From positions 1-58,694 of the forward strand of contig LSNW01000037.1 of NCBI GenBank assembly GCA_001566965.1: a stretch of DNA of 58,694 nt, given 5' to 3'. The DNA comes from Methylothermaceae bacteria B42 (GTDB lineage Bacteria > Pseudomonadota > Gammaproteobacteria > Methylococcales > Methylothermaceae). A program made the position numbers and the translations under genes. This document shows, one piece after another, positions 9,935 through 18,989 of this stretch; positions within the stretch are counted from its first letter, which is position 1, and every line of letters begins with the position of its first letter. The notes under the pieces were generated by a model, which saw only the letters and a program-made list of their open reading frames with translations, was not told the origin of the DNA and did not search any database.

Positions 9935-10177
9935 TCATTTTCCTTCCCGATAGCGATGTACCGCCGCGCTTATGACGGCAATGATATCTTCGTCTTCTTG
10001 GTTGTGGGAAACAGGGATGGATCTGGATGTGCCTGGAGATTCATGATCTTGTGGGAAGAAGGCCGTCAAAAGAAATGACATTAAGCTGACAAAGGCGACC
10101 AACATGGCCAGGAATACAAACACAATCCCCATGCCAATCACCATCAGTTCCAGCCCTGCATTGAACATTTCGCTCAT
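9935..10177 (-). CDS. oadG: Oxaloacetate decarboxylase gamma subunit
   Basis: An 80-residue single-pass membrane protein. One long hydrophobic helix (LMVIGMGIVFVFLAMLVAFV) is followed by a polar tail ending EDEDIIAVISAAVHRYREGK, typical for OadG, which anchors the alpha subunit to OadB. The gene order oadG-oadA-oadB supports the call more than the weakly conserved sequence does. Confidence 0.85.
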   Translation of the reverse strand: MSEMFNAGLELMVIGMGIVFVFLAMLVAFVSLMSFLLTAFFPQDHESPGTSRSIPVSHNQEDEDIIAVISAAVHRYREGK

Positions 10178-10459
10178 ATTTTTTGCTAACTTATTGTAAG
10201 TTATCGACTATCTAGCCAACAGGAAGACACAAAGGTTTATAAATTTACCATTGTAGAGGGCAAAAATATACATTACAGGAAAGAATCCAGACTTTAGTCC
10301 AATTGAGATTGCAACAGTATGATTTGTGATCAGGGCCGACATCCGCCTCTATCCCAAAAGGCCGACACACTCGCCCTTCAATGTTGTTACACCTTGTTTT
10401 TTCCTGATTTCCTTTACAGTCCGCGGGTGGATTGCAGCTCCTTTGATCTGACCCAGTAA
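10178..10459. other. Intergenic region upstream of the oad operon
   Basis: 282 bp between pyrD and oadG, both on the minus strand. It should contain the oad promoter, but no convincing -35/-10 pair or terminator was recognised. The open frame across it at 10245-10475 is cysteine-rich, overlaps the pyrD end and resembles nothing known. Confidence 0.4.
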
Positions 10460-11485
10460 TTATTGCTTGGGACATGTCCTGATTATTTCTCCGGCCAGCC
10501 TTGGTCCCCGGTAAATGAGTCCTGTGTAGAGTTGGACTAATTTGGCGCCTGCCTCGAATTTGGCATTGGCGTCTTCGGCGCTTAGGATGCCGCCGCAGCC
10601 GATAATGGGGATTCGGTCCCCCAATAATGTATGAAGCCGGCGAATGATTTCAGTGGATTTTTTGGATAGCGGGCGGCCGCTGAGTCCGCCTGGCTCTTCG
10701 CCATGAGGGAATGATTGCACAGGGGAATGGTCGAGGGTGGTGTTGGTGGCGATGACGGCATCAATTTTGTGATGCAAAAATAGTGCAGTTTGTTCTTCGA
10801 GTTGCTTTTCCGTGAGATCCGGGGCGATTTTGACGGCGATGGGCAGGCGTTTGCCCTGTTGTTCGGTTAATTGTTGCCGCCGCTCAAGCAATTGACTTAG
10901 CAGGTGATCCAGCGCTTTGCCGTGTTGCAGGTCCCGAAGCCCCGGAGTATTGGGGGAGGATATATTGATGGTGACATAATCGGCCAGGCAGTACACCTTT
11001 TCCAACCCTGTCAGATAATCCTCGGCGGCTTTTTCCTGGGGGGTGTCTTTGTTTTTCCCCAGGTTGACACCGAGAATGAAATCCCGCCTATCCAGTTTTC
11101 TGAGATTGGCCACCATATGGTCAACACCTTGATTATTGAAGCCCATGCGGTTGATCAAGGCTTCCGCCTGGGGAATGCGAAAGAGCCTGGGCGGCGGGTT
11201 GCCGGGTTGCGGCCTGGGGGTGACGGTGCCGACTTCGATAAAGCCAAAGCCCAATTGTGCCAGCCCTGGTATATGGTCGCCGTTTTTGTCCAAACCGGCG
11301 GCCAGGCCCACGCAGTTGGGGAAACTCAGGCCCATGACTTTAATGTCGGCGGGTGGAAATTTTTGCCGCAAGGGGTTGAGTGGCCCCAACTTGGCTGCCC
11401 AGTCCAAAGCGTTCAAGGTGAAATGGTGGGCAGTTTCCGGGTCGAGACGGAAAAGCCAGGGTTGAGCCAGGCGATACCAATCCAT
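10460..11485 (-). CDS. pyrD: Dihydroorotate dehydrogenase, class 2 (quinone)
   Basis: Membrane-associated FMN enzyme oxidising dihydroorotate to orotate with quinone in pyrimidine synthesis. It has 341 residues. The N-terminal helical region (YRLAQPWLFRLDPETAHHF) is typical of class 2 enzymes, followed by GLAAGLDKNGDHIPGL, the catalytic-serine motif NISSPNTPGLRDLQ, VKIAPDLTEKQL, ATNTTLDH and the FMN-phosphate loops GGLSGRPL and IGCGGI. Its ATG overlaps the mfnB stop (TAATG), so it is the last gene of the H4MPT operon, an unexpected partner for a pyrimidine gene. Confidence 0.95.
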   Translation of the reverse strand: MDWYRLAQPWLFRLDPETAHHFTLNALDWAAKLGPLNPLRQKFPPADIKVMGLSFPNCVGLAAGLDKNGDHIPGLAQLGFGFIEVGTVTPRPQPGNPPPRLFRIPQAEALINRMGFNNQGVDHMVANLRKLDRRDFILGVNLGKNKDTPQEKAAEDYLTGLEKVYCLADYVTINISSPNTPGLRDLQHGKALDHLLSQLLERRQQLTEQQGKRLPIAVKIAPDLTEKQLEEQTALFLHHKIDAVIATNTTLDHSPVQSFPHGEEPGGLSGRPLSKKSTEIIRRLHTLLGDRIPIIGCGGILSAEDANAKFEAGAKLVQLYTGLIYRGPRLAGEIIRTCPKQ

Positions 11486-12168
11486 TATGGATTGTTTTCC
11501 CGGGGAATGGCGTCCCTAATTTGCTGTAATTTTTGATAATTCAATGGGTTGCCTCGTTGCTGTTGATCGCATAATGCGCCGCGGAACCCCAGGTAATCCG
11601 GTTCCAAGGCCAATAGCGCGGAAATATCTTCAAATCGGAGGGAGCCGGCCAATCCAGTGAGTAGTGCTTGTTCCCGGGCCTTGTCGATAAAATGCTGCAA
11701 AAAAGGCAAAGGCCGGAGTTTGGTCAGGGGTCCTTGTTTCTTGCGGGCGGTATCTAGCATGACGCCGGTAAACCCCGACTTTGCCAACGCCTCTATCAGA
11801 GGCAGGGCAATCAAGTAGTCGGCGAACAGTACGGCAATCAAGGCCAAATCCTGGGCAAGAGGCTTGAGCATACGTAGGGTGCCATCCATATCGCCTCCCG
11901 GGAAAAAACCAATTTTTATGAAATCGACACCGGTGGCGCCGGTGGTTTTAACCGCTTCCACAATGGACTCTGGCTGCAGGGGCTGGTCTCCGATAGTGGC
12001 GCTGATTTGATGGTTTGGGAGTGCCTGTACGATACGGGTTATTTCATCCAGCGCTAAAGCGCCGAGCGCCCCTTGTTGAGGATTTTTCAGATCAATCAAA
12101 TCAACACCGGCTTGCGCTGCGAGCCGGGCTTCCTCCAGGTTGGCGACACTGGCGAGCAGAGCAGTCAT
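11485..12168 (-). CDS. mfnB: (5-Formylfuran-3-yl)methyl phosphate synthase-like protein
   Basis: A 227-residue TIM-barrel protein of the DUF556/MfnB family. In methanogens MfnB condenses two glyceraldehyde 3-phosphates into the furan precursor of methanofuran. Bacterial methylotrophs carry homologues for their methanofuran-like C1 carrier. Visible conserved parts are DLKNPQQGALGAL (the DxKxPxxGxLG signature with the catalytic Lys), GVDFIKIGFF, AVLFADY and the MLDTARKKQGPLT segment. Both ends overlap neighbours: the start overlaps the DUF447 stop by 4 bases and the stop overlaps pyrD by 1. Confidence 0.85.
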   Translation of the reverse strand: MTALLASVANLEEARLAAQAGVDLIDLKNPQQGALGALALDEITRIVQALPNHQISATIGDQPLQPESIVEAVKTTGATGVDFIKIGFFPGGDMDGTLRMLKPLAQDLALIAVLFADYLIALPLIEALAKSGFTGVMLDTARKKQGPLTKLRPLPFLQHFIDKAREQALLTGLAGSLRFEDISALLALEPDYLGFRGALCDQQQRGNPLNYQKLQQIRDAIPRENNP

Positions 12169-12731
12169 GAAATGGCTTGTTCCTTCTGATAACGATTGAT
12201 TTTTTCCATCAGCCAGCCCCAGGCTTCTTGTTCTCTGGGCCCCGCGGTTTTGTTGATGGCAATTTCGAGATAAGCGATTTCCCGGGTGATTTTCTCCCAG
12301 GGCAAACGGTCAAGGCGGCTAACTAGTATGGCGGCCTCCAACACCGCGCATTGGGCCCGGTTAAAGCCTTTAAAGGGGCTATGAGTGGCCTGCCGGATGC
12401 AGCGGCAAAAGAGTTTTGGCCGGGTGGCATCTTCTTCCACCCGATTCAATGCCAGCTCATAATGGGACAGCGTATTCCGCAGGCGCACCCCGGGGATGGT
12501 ATCGGCGGGGACCAGCGGCCAATCACGCTTGTCCGTCAAACAACCGGCGAAAATACGTACGTCATCGGTGGCATTGATGATGGCGAAACCCGTGGCCAGG
12601 ATGTTATCCAGGGTGCGGGACGGGCGGAACGGTAAAATGATCCATTGATCTTCGTAGGTGTGGATGCCCATGGGTGCAATGTGGGGGTCACCTTTTGGGT
12701 TGGTGGTGGTGACAATGGTTTCGAGAATCAT
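12165..12731 (-). CDS. DUF447 family protein, H4MPT-linked
   Basis: A 188-residue protein of the DUF447 family (flavin-reductase-like split barrel), found in archaea and in H4MPT-containing bacteria; function unproven. It begins MILETIVTTTNPKGDPHIAPMG, the family's typical first strand, and contains PFRPSRTLDNI and NRAQCAVLEAAILVSRL. The open frame starts further upstream at 12824, inside the DHPS-like gene. The ATG at 12731-12729 is chosen because it gives the family N-terminus and an ATGA overlap with the preceding stop. Confidence 0.8.
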   Translation of the reverse strand: MILETIVTTTNPKGDPHIAPMGIHTYEDQWIILPFRPSRTLDNILATGFAIINATDDVRIFAGCLTDKRDWPLVPADTIPGVRLRNTLSHYELALNRVEEDATRPKLFCRCIRQATHSPFKGFNRAQCAVLEAAILVSRLDRLPWEKITREIAYLEIAINKTAGPREQEAWGWLMEKINRYQKEQAIS

Positions 12732-14137
12732 TTTTTGGGTTTCTTTTTGAGCGTGGTTCCGGCTTCTTTGTATGTGTGAGGGTCCACCTTGGCTTCTTCC
12801 AGCGGGTCCACCGCGCACCCCCAATCGAGCATTTCATCTTGCGTGTAGCGCTTTCCCAGTTGCCAGGCGATTTGGGCGCGGGCCAGTTCCACTCCCAAAT
12901 AAAAAGCGTGTCCCCCGTCTTCTTCCACGCCGAGCTTGGGGAAGAGCTCAAACGGGTCGCTTGCGGTATGAAGACCGTCGCGGTTGAAAATGTGAATGCC
13001 TTCTTCTGTGATTTGAATACGGTAACTGGGGTCGCGGATCATGCCCGCCAATTCTTGGACCTCTGCGAAATTATACGGGAAAGGCTTGGGTTCGTGGAGA
13101 CACATGAGTCCTGGGTGAATATGTTTAGGTAGTGTATTGTGTTCTCGCGAGTAATAGAGAATGCGCCGGGCCAGATCCGCCTCGGGGATGGCGCGTCGGG
13201 CGTGGCCGCTGACCTGGGTGGCGAGAATATAGTGAATGTTTAGTTCGCTGCAGATGCCTAAAAGCATGCCGTTGATTCCAACGGTGTCAGCGTGGGTGAG
13301 TTCGGTCAAATTACCCACGCCCATCAAGATTTCCGCCTCGGGATAGCGTTTTCGCACTTCATGGTAACGGACGATGGAGGCGGCAAAGCCAAAATGAATG
13401 GGTTCCAAAATCGGGTCGAGGATATAGGATTTGCCCATGCGTTCCAGTATTTCTACGGCTTCATCTAAGCTGTCTAGATCCGTGGGGGGCTGGGGAATGA
13501 CGATAGGAATGGTATCGACTTGTTCGGCAATCCACAGGGTATCTTTGTGTAGGCTGAGCATAAAGTCGGCGCCGGCCTGGCCGCCCCGCAGCAAATCGTC
13601 CGGATTGAGGGAGTCAATGCTGGTGGAGAAGCCTTCGGCTTTCAGCGCCTGGAAAGTTTCTTCCAGGTGGGGGAAAGGGGTGTTGGGCAGGCAGCCCACA
13701 TCAATGACATCAGCGCCGTGATCCCGGTACCATTGGGCTTGTTTGAGGATTTCCTCAATGGTCATGTTGGGGGCTTCGGTCAATTCGGCGAAAATCTTGA
13801 TGTCATAGCGGGACAAATCCGGAACCACTTCCGCATGGCCGAAAAATGCCGGCAGGTCTTTCAATTCATTAGGTCCTCTTTCCACCGGGATGCCCAAATC
13901 CTGGGAAAGCTGCTGCAAATCCCCCCGGCAGCGGCCGGGCACCAGGATTCTATCCGCGCCGAAGGTATCCTTCAGACGGCGGCGAATCATGTCGGAAGTC
14001 ATCAGCGCCGCGACTGTCAAACCCAGCTGATGGACGGTGTATTCAAATTCCGGTTCCATGGCCTTCAGGATCTGGCGCAGCTGCTTTTCCGCCAGTTTGC
14101 CGGTGAGGAAAAGAATATGTTCCGGCTGGTCTGCCAT
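12728..14137 (-). CDS. Dihydropteroate synthase-like protein of the H4MPT cluster
   Basis: A 469-residue protein. The N-terminal domain (residues 1-130) is of unknown function. A pterin-binding TIM barrel follows: IFAELTEAPNMTIEEILKQA, YRDHGADVIDVGCLPN, STSIDSLNPDDLLRGGQAG, YILDPILEPIHFG and MGVGNLTELTHADT. The C-terminal 150 residues are extra relative to FolP. Such DHPS-related proteins are conserved in methylotroph H4MPT gene clusters and are presumed to act on the pterin/arylamine condensation. It is the first gene of a four-gene overlapping operon and is divergent from true folP 78 bp away, so two pterin synthases sit back to back. Confidence 0.8.
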   Translation of the reverse strand: MADQPEHILFLTGKLAEKQLRQILKAMEPEFEYTVHQLGLTVAALMTSDMIRRRLKDTFGADRILVPGRCRGDLQQLSQDLGIPVERGPNELKDLPAFFGHAEVVPDLSRYDIKIFAELTEAPNMTIEEILKQAQWYRDHGADVIDVGCLPNTPFPHLEETFQALKAEGFSTSIDSLNPDDLLRGGQAGADFMLSLHKDTLWIAEQVDTIPIVIPQPPTDLDSLDEAVEILERMGKSYILDPILEPIHFGFAASIVRYHEVRKRYPEAEILMGVGNLTELTHADTVGINGMLLGICSELNIHYILATQVSGHARRAIPEADLARRILYYSREHNTLPKHIHPGLMCLHEPKPFPYNFAEVQELAGMIRDPSYRIQITEEGIHIFNRDGLHTASDPFELFPKLGVEEDGGHAFYLGVELARAQIAWQLGKRYTQDEMLDWGCAVDPLEEAKVDPHTYKEAGTTLKKKPKK

Positions 14138-14215
14138 GTGCCTATCGTTAGAGTTGAATTAGGAATATGCTACCATTCACAGGGTTTTTTCGAGTAATGC
14201 CGTTAACGATCTGCC

Positions 14216-15064
14216 ATGAATAGCGCCAAATTGCTTTTTTCTCAGCGCTTAAAACAGGAAAAGCCCATGATTATGGGGATACTGAATGTCACCCCGGACA
14301 GCTTTTCCGACGGCGGCCAATATGCCGCAGCCGATGCCGCATTGAAACAGGCGCTCGCCATGGTGGAAGCGGGCGCCGAAGTGATTGACGTAGGTGGAGA
14401 ATCCACCCGCCCAGGGTCGGAGCGGGTACCGGCGGAAGAACAATTGCGGCGGGTTTTGCCGGTGATGGAATCGCTTGTGCCAGCATTGCCTTCCGGCGTG
14501 TCCATCAGCATTGACACAACTTTGTCCCAGGTAGCCGAAGCGGCCCTCAAAGCAGGTGCTGTGATTATCAACGATGTCTCCGCTGGCCGGGATGATCCTG
14601 CCATGTTTCAACTGGTGGCAGAGCATGGGGCGTGCATGGTGCTGATGCATATGCATGGCTCTCCCAAAACCATGCAAGATAATCCCGGCTACGAAGACGT
14701 CGTAGCGGAAGTTCTGGATTTTTTGTCGCAACGGGCCGAAATTGCCCAATCTCAAGGTATTCCCCCAGAAAATCTAATCCTGGACCCTGGCATCGGTTTT
14801 GGGAAGCGGAAAATAGACAACCTCAAGCTACTGGCCCATTTGGAACGTTTCGTCGCTGCCGGTTTTCCAGTACTTTTAGGCGCCAGCCGCAAGCGGTTCA
14901 TGGGCAGTATTTTGGAGATTTCAGATCCTAAGGAATTGGTTTCCGCCACCGTGGCGACCACTACTTTGGGCGTTTTGGCAGGCGTAAAAATATTCCGGGT
15001 TCACGATGTGAAGGAAAACAGACAGGCCTTGGAAGTAACTTGGTCAATCAAGCAATCCCGATAA
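14216..15064 (+). CDS. folP: Dihydropteroate synthase
   Basis: Condenses 6-hydroxymethyl-dihydropterin pyrophosphate with p-aminobenzoate. It has 282 residues, with PMIMGILNVTPDSFSDGG, GAEVIDVGGESTRPGS, ISIDTTLSQVAEAALKAGA, IINDVSAG, LMHMHGSP, LILDPGIGFGKR and LLGASRKRFMG all in place. The start at 14216 gives the usual roughly 18 residues before MGILNV. An ATG at 14267 has a better AGGA sequence upstream but would remove the first beta strand. It is divergent from the DHPS-like gene. Confidence 0.96.
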   Translation: MNSAKLLFSQRLKQEKPMIMGILNVTPDSFSDGGQYAAADAALKQALAMVEAGAEVIDVGGESTRPGSERVPAEEQLRRVLPVMESLVPALPSGVSISIDTTLSQVAEAALKAGAVIINDVSAGRDDPAMFQLVAEHGACMVLMHMHGSPKTMQDNPGYEDVVAEVLDFLSQRAEIAQSQGIPPENLILDPGIGFGKRKIDNLKLLAHLERFVAAGFPVLLGASRKRFMGSILEISDPKELVSATVATTTLGVLAGVKIFRVHDVKENRQALEVTWSIKQSR

Positions 15065-15163
15065 AAGTACTTGCATTAATCCTGACTCTAGTGGTAGGTT
15101 TTTGGGTATAGCAAGAGGACGAGAACTTTTTATGCTGGCATTAATCACTTCAGGAGGTGCATC

Positions 15164-15544
15164 ATGGGTTGGCGAAAACGAGGGCCTGAAGAAACCTATT
15201 CTGAATCAGAAATTGAAGCCAGACTGAAAGAAGAACTGCCCCATTGGTATTATGAAAAAGGGTGGATACGGCGCAAGTACAAGACTGCCGGTTGGAAGGG
15301 AACCTTAATGGTGGTAAATGTTGTCGGCCATTTGGCGGAAGCCGCGTTTCACCATCCGGATCTGACTGTTTCCTATGCCTTTGTCATTGTAAAATTAGTT
15401 ACCCATTCGACCAAGGGCATCACCGATAAGGATTTTGAATTGGCGAAAAAAATCGAGGAAGTGGTGATGTGGCGCCCGGAAGAGGGAAGTGCATTAGAAG
15501 GCACGCCCGATGATCCAAGATTCAAATATATTAAGTACGATTAA
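15164..15544 (+). CDS. Pterin-4a-carbinolamine dehydratase-like protein
   Basis: A 126-residue protein with the dehydratase core HLAEAAFHHPDLTVSY followed by VKLVTHSTKGITDKDFELAKKIE, the family's second signature. A 'pcd' gene of this type belongs to the H4MPT cluster of methylotrophs, where it is thought to act in pterin metabolism and not in phenylalanine hydroxylation (established context; exact role inferred). AGGAGGTG precedes the ATG. It is longer at the C-terminus than classical PhhB. It ends 4 bp before the convergent stop at 15549. Confidence 0.85.
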   Translation: MGWRKRGPEETYSESEIEARLKEELPHWYYEKGWIRRKYKTAGWKGTLMVVNVVGHLAEAAFHHPDLTVSYAFVIVKLVTHSTKGITDKDFELAKKIEEVVMWRPEEGSALEGTPDDPRFKYIKYD

Positions 15545-15548
15545 TGTT

Positions 15549-18500
15549 TCAACGGGCTACTTGGGAAGCTTGTTTGCTTGAGAGGTTAAGTTCTCCCTGA
15601 ATAGACGTGCGGATTTTTATGCGGCACTTTTGGATTAACTGTGGCAGATTATGCTTTAAGTCTGAAAGGTCTTCCATCGTCGTTTGCTTGTTCCCGAGTA
15701 TGCCCACCCAAGCATCTCGCCCGTTTTCCTTGGCAATATAGGCGCCCCGGTCGGCAATGGCGATGATTTTCTCCCAGGTGCAAAAACCAGGGGTCAACGG
15801 CACGAACGGATACAAGGCAAAACCGATGGATCCTGACATGCGGCCGATGGCGTCGCCGCCCAGCCGGTAAGGATGTTGTGCGAGCCGCTGGCGGATTCTT
15901 TCTGCCAGTTTTTCGGCATTGTTGGCGCTGGTATTGCGGCCAATGATGAGAAATTCATCACCTCCCCAACGGATGATGATATCCGACTCCCGGCAGCAAG
16001 ATTGAAGGATATCGCGGACTTGCTTTAAGGCTTCATCCCCCGCATGATGCCCAAAAGTGTCATTGATCAACTTAAAGCCGTCTAAATCAATCATCATAAA
16101 GACCAAGCCCGGGGCGATATCCACCTGTTGGGACGCGTTTTTCTCCCCTCCTAGATCCGTCAATTGGCGATCGATGGCGCTGATTTCCGCCTCAATAAAA
16201 TCGTCCAGGAAGCGGCGGTTTTTCAGGCCGGTCAGAGAGTCAGTCGAGCTGGCTTTTTTCAGCTGCTCATTGAGTTTTTCCAGCTGGGCATTGCGTTCGG
16301 CCAATTCATTGGTGCGCTCAGCGACCAATTGTTCCAGTTCTTCCTTTTGTTTAGCCGCGATTTTAAGCTTCTGCCGTTGTTTATAAAGAAAATACATAAT
16401 CAGGGACAAAGCCATCAAGATGTAGGTAATATAAGCCCACACCGTTTTCCAAGGTGGCGGCAGGACGGTGAGAGGAATAAGCGCGCCTTCTTCGTTCCAC
16501 ACACCGTCATTGTTAGAAGCTTTGACTAGAAATCGGTAATTTCCCGGTGCTAGATTGGTATAGGTTGCTTGTCTGTTATTCCCTGGATCAGTCCATTCTT
16601 TGTCAAAACCTTCCAACTTATATAGATAGCGGTTCTTGGTGGGAGCGGCGAAATCCAAGGCTGAGAAACGGAAACTGATCAAATCGTCTTTATAACCTAG
16701 GCGTAAAGGCTTTTCTTTGGGCTGGATACTGTAACGGCGGAGTAAAGGTCCCTTTCTGTTGTAAACGGTGACGGCAATTTCGGGTCTATGGAGATTGGTC
16801 CTGATTTGGTTGGGATGAAATATCAACAGCCCATTGGCGCTGCCGAAAAACATATCACCAGCAGGGGATTTGTATTGGGCGTTGAAATTGAATTCGCTGT
16901 TTTTTAAGCCATTCAAATGATTGAAAATCCTGCTGGTTCCGCCGGGTTGAAAGCGCATCAGTCCACGATTACTGCTTAACCAGAGATGGCCGCCGTTGTC
17001 TTCCAGCATGCCTAAAATGGTATCGCTGATTAATCCATCGCTTTTACGATATTTCTTAAAAGCAATTCGTCCACTCAGTCTTTGCTCTAACGTTAGCTGA
17101 TTTAATCCACCACCATGGGTGGCAATCCAGAGCGACCCATCCCTTCCCTCCCAGATTTTCCAGGCGACATTGTTGCTGAGGCTGTCTGGATTATCGTCTT
17201 GATGCTGATAACGGACAAAAGTCCCGGAAACGTCATCAAATCGGTTCAGACCGCCGCCTTCCGTGCCGATCCAAAGGGTGCCTTGGCTGTCCCGATAAAT
17301 ATCCACCACGCGATCACTGCCAATGCTGCTGGGATTTTCCGGATCATGACGATAAATGGTGAAAGTATGGGTATGAGTGTCGAAGCGGTTGAGACCGCCG
17401 CCATAGGTTCCGATCCATAAAATACCATTGGCTTCGCCATAAATGGCGGTGATGCTATTGGCACTGATGGCGTTGGGATCGTTGCGCTGATGCTTAAACG
17501 CTTTCATGGCACCAGTGACGGGATCTAACCGGTTGAGTCCGCCATTGCGGGTGCCAATCCAAACAATGTCCCTTTCATCGACGAATACCGACATGACCCG
17601 GTTGTCGGTCAAGCTGTGCGGATTGTTTTCCTGATAGCGATATACCGTGGTTTTTTTCTCGTCTAGATCAATTTTATTGAGTCCCCCGCCATAAGTCCCC
17701 ACCCAGATGTTTCCTTGTCGATCCCCATCGATAGCGGTGACGATGTTGCTACTGATACGAACCAGCGTGCTTGCTTGCTGAATATAGCGAAAAGCGTCAC
17801 TGGTGTAGTTCCAGCGGTTTAAACCGTTGAAAGTCCCAACCCACAGGACACCGCCCCGGTCTTGAAATAGGGAGACCACCCGGTTGTCGCTGAGGCTTCT
17901 GATATCTGTCGGATCATTCCGATAGGTAATAAATCGGCCTTCGTGTTTACGCCATTCTGAGAGCCCGTCGTCGGTGGCAATCCAGTAGTCTCCGTCGGCA
18001 TCTTGCAAAATGTCACGGATCCTATTGTGACCAAGGCTGTTAGGGTCGCTTGGGATATGGCGATATACGGTAAAATCGTTACTCTCTCGGTGGAAAACGC
18101 TCAATCCCCCTTCATAAGTGCCAATTAAAAGCATCCCATCCTTGTCTTCGTAAATCACCCGGACATAATCGTTTCCCAAACTTCCGGGATTTCCTGGATC
18201 ATGACGATAGAGCGTGATTTTTTTGGCATCCGGATTGAAAGCCGCCAGGCCGCCACCATTGGTGCCAATCCATAGAATGCCTTGGCGGTCCTCGTGAATA
18301 GCCAGGATACTGTCGCTGGGCAGACCACTTTGTTCGCCTAGGAGTTGGGAAAAGTGGCGGAATTCCCCGGTGTTAGGATCAAGGCGATCTAGTCCACCCC
18401 CATCGGTGCCGATCCACAAGAATCCCCGGTGATCTTGGTGAATGACCCTGACCCGGTTGTTACTCAAACTGTCGGGATTGTCAGGGTCATGGCGGAAATG

Positions 18501-18989
18501 GAAAAAACTTTCGGTTTCAGGATCATACCGGTCCAGTCCGCCACCGTCCGTGCCAACCCATAGATTGCCTTCGCGATCGACGAAAATATCCCATATCCAG
18601 TTATTGGATAGGGAGTTTGGATTGTCGCCATCGTATTCAAAAACGACGATGTCATTGCCATCGTAGCGGTTCAATCCCTCTTGGGTGCCAATCCAAATAT
18701 AGCCAAATCGATCCTGAGTAATGCTGTTGATGCCAGCCTGAGAGAGGCCATCGTCAACGGATAGGCGGGAAAATAATAAATTTCGCTTGTCGTTGACGAG
18801 TATGTTTGGTGTAGTTGCGTGGTTGGCATGTCCTAGAATCGGAACCAGCAACAGAACAGATAACAGGGAAAAGCCCAAGACAGTGGCGAACCACAAGCGC
18901 CAAAATTGCCTCTGGCAACCTAGAATACGGGAACCCCCAGTGGGTAAAGCGCGCTCTTTGGTCAAATGAACTGGCCAATTAAATCTCAT
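15549..18989 (-). CDS. Periplasmic two-component-propeller receptor with diguanylate cyclase output
   Basis: A 1146-residue inner-membrane receptor. After a signal-anchor (WLWFATVLGFSLL-type segment, residues 30-55) there are about 14 propeller blades with repeated LWIGTxGGGLNR signatures (two seven-bladed propellers). A Y_Y_Y domain follows (KLEGFDKEWTDPGN, NYRFLVKASNNDGVWNE), then one transmembrane helix, a coiled coil of about 60 residues and a GGDEF domain with an intact RWGGDEFLII active site. It probably makes c-di-GMP when the periplasmic domain binds a ligand, often a polysaccharide or peptide in related proteins. It overlaps the upstream sigma-54 activator by 11 bases and is the last gene of a four-gene unit with the TonB receptor. 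Confidence 0.9.
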   Translation of the reverse strand: MRFNWPVHLTKERALPTGGSRILGCQRQFWRLWFATVLGFSLLSVLLLVPILGHANHATTPNILVNDKRNLLFSRLSVDDGLSQAGINSITQDRFGYIWIGTQEGLNRYDGNDIVVFEYDGDNPNSLSNNWIWDIFVDREGNLWVGTDGGGLDRYDPETESFFHFRHDPDNPDSLSNNRVRVIHQDHRGFLWIGTDGGGLDRLDPNTGEFRHFSQLLGEQSGLPSDSILAIHEDRQGILWIGTNGGGLAAFNPDAKKITLYRHDPGNPGSLGNDYVRVIYEDKDGMLLIGTYEGGLSVFHRESNDFTVYRHIPSDPNSLGHNRIRDILQDADGDYWIATDDGLSEWRKHEGRFITYRNDPTDIRSLSDNRVVSLFQDRGGVLWVGTFNGLNRWNYTSDAFRYIQQASTLVRISSNIVTAIDGDRQGNIWVGTYGGGLNKIDLDEKKTTVYRYQENNPHSLTDNRVMSVFVDERDIVWIGTRNGGLNRLDPVTGAMKAFKHQRNDPNAISANSITAIYGEANGILWIGTYGGGLNRFDTHTHTFTIYRHDPENPSSIGSDRVVDIYRDSQGTLWIGTEGGGLNRFDDVSGTFVRYQHQDDNPDSLSNNVAWKIWEGRDGSLWIATHGGGLNQLTLEQRLSGRIAFKKYRKSDGLISDTILGMLEDNGGHLWLSSNRGLMRFQPGGTSRIFNHLNGLKNSEFNFNAQYKSPAGDMFFGSANGLLIFHPNQIRTNLHRPEIAVTVYNRKGPLLRRYSIQPKEKPLRLGYKDDLISFRFSALDFAAPTKNRYLYKLEGFDKEWTDPGNNRQATYTNLAPGNYRFLVKASNNDGVWNEEGALIPLTVLPPPWKTVWAYITYILMALSLIMYFLYKQRQKLKIAAKQKEELEQLVAERTNELAERNAQLEKLNEQLKKASSTDSLTGLKNRRFLDDFIEAEISAIDRQLTDLGGEKNASQQVDIAPGLVFMMIDLDGFKLINDTFGHHAGDEALKQVRDILQSCCRESDIIIRWGGDEFLIIGRNTSANNAEKLAERIRQRLAQHPYRLGGDAIGRMSGSIGFALYPFVPLTPGFCTWEKIIAIADRGAYIAKENGRDAWVGILGNKQTTMEDLSDLKHNLPQLIQKCRIKIRTSIQGELNLSSKQASQVAR

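Noticed and set aside
10245-10475. A 76-codon cysteine-rich frame on the minus strand
   Set aside because: Overlaps the pyrD 3' end, has low-quality composition and no ribosome site.
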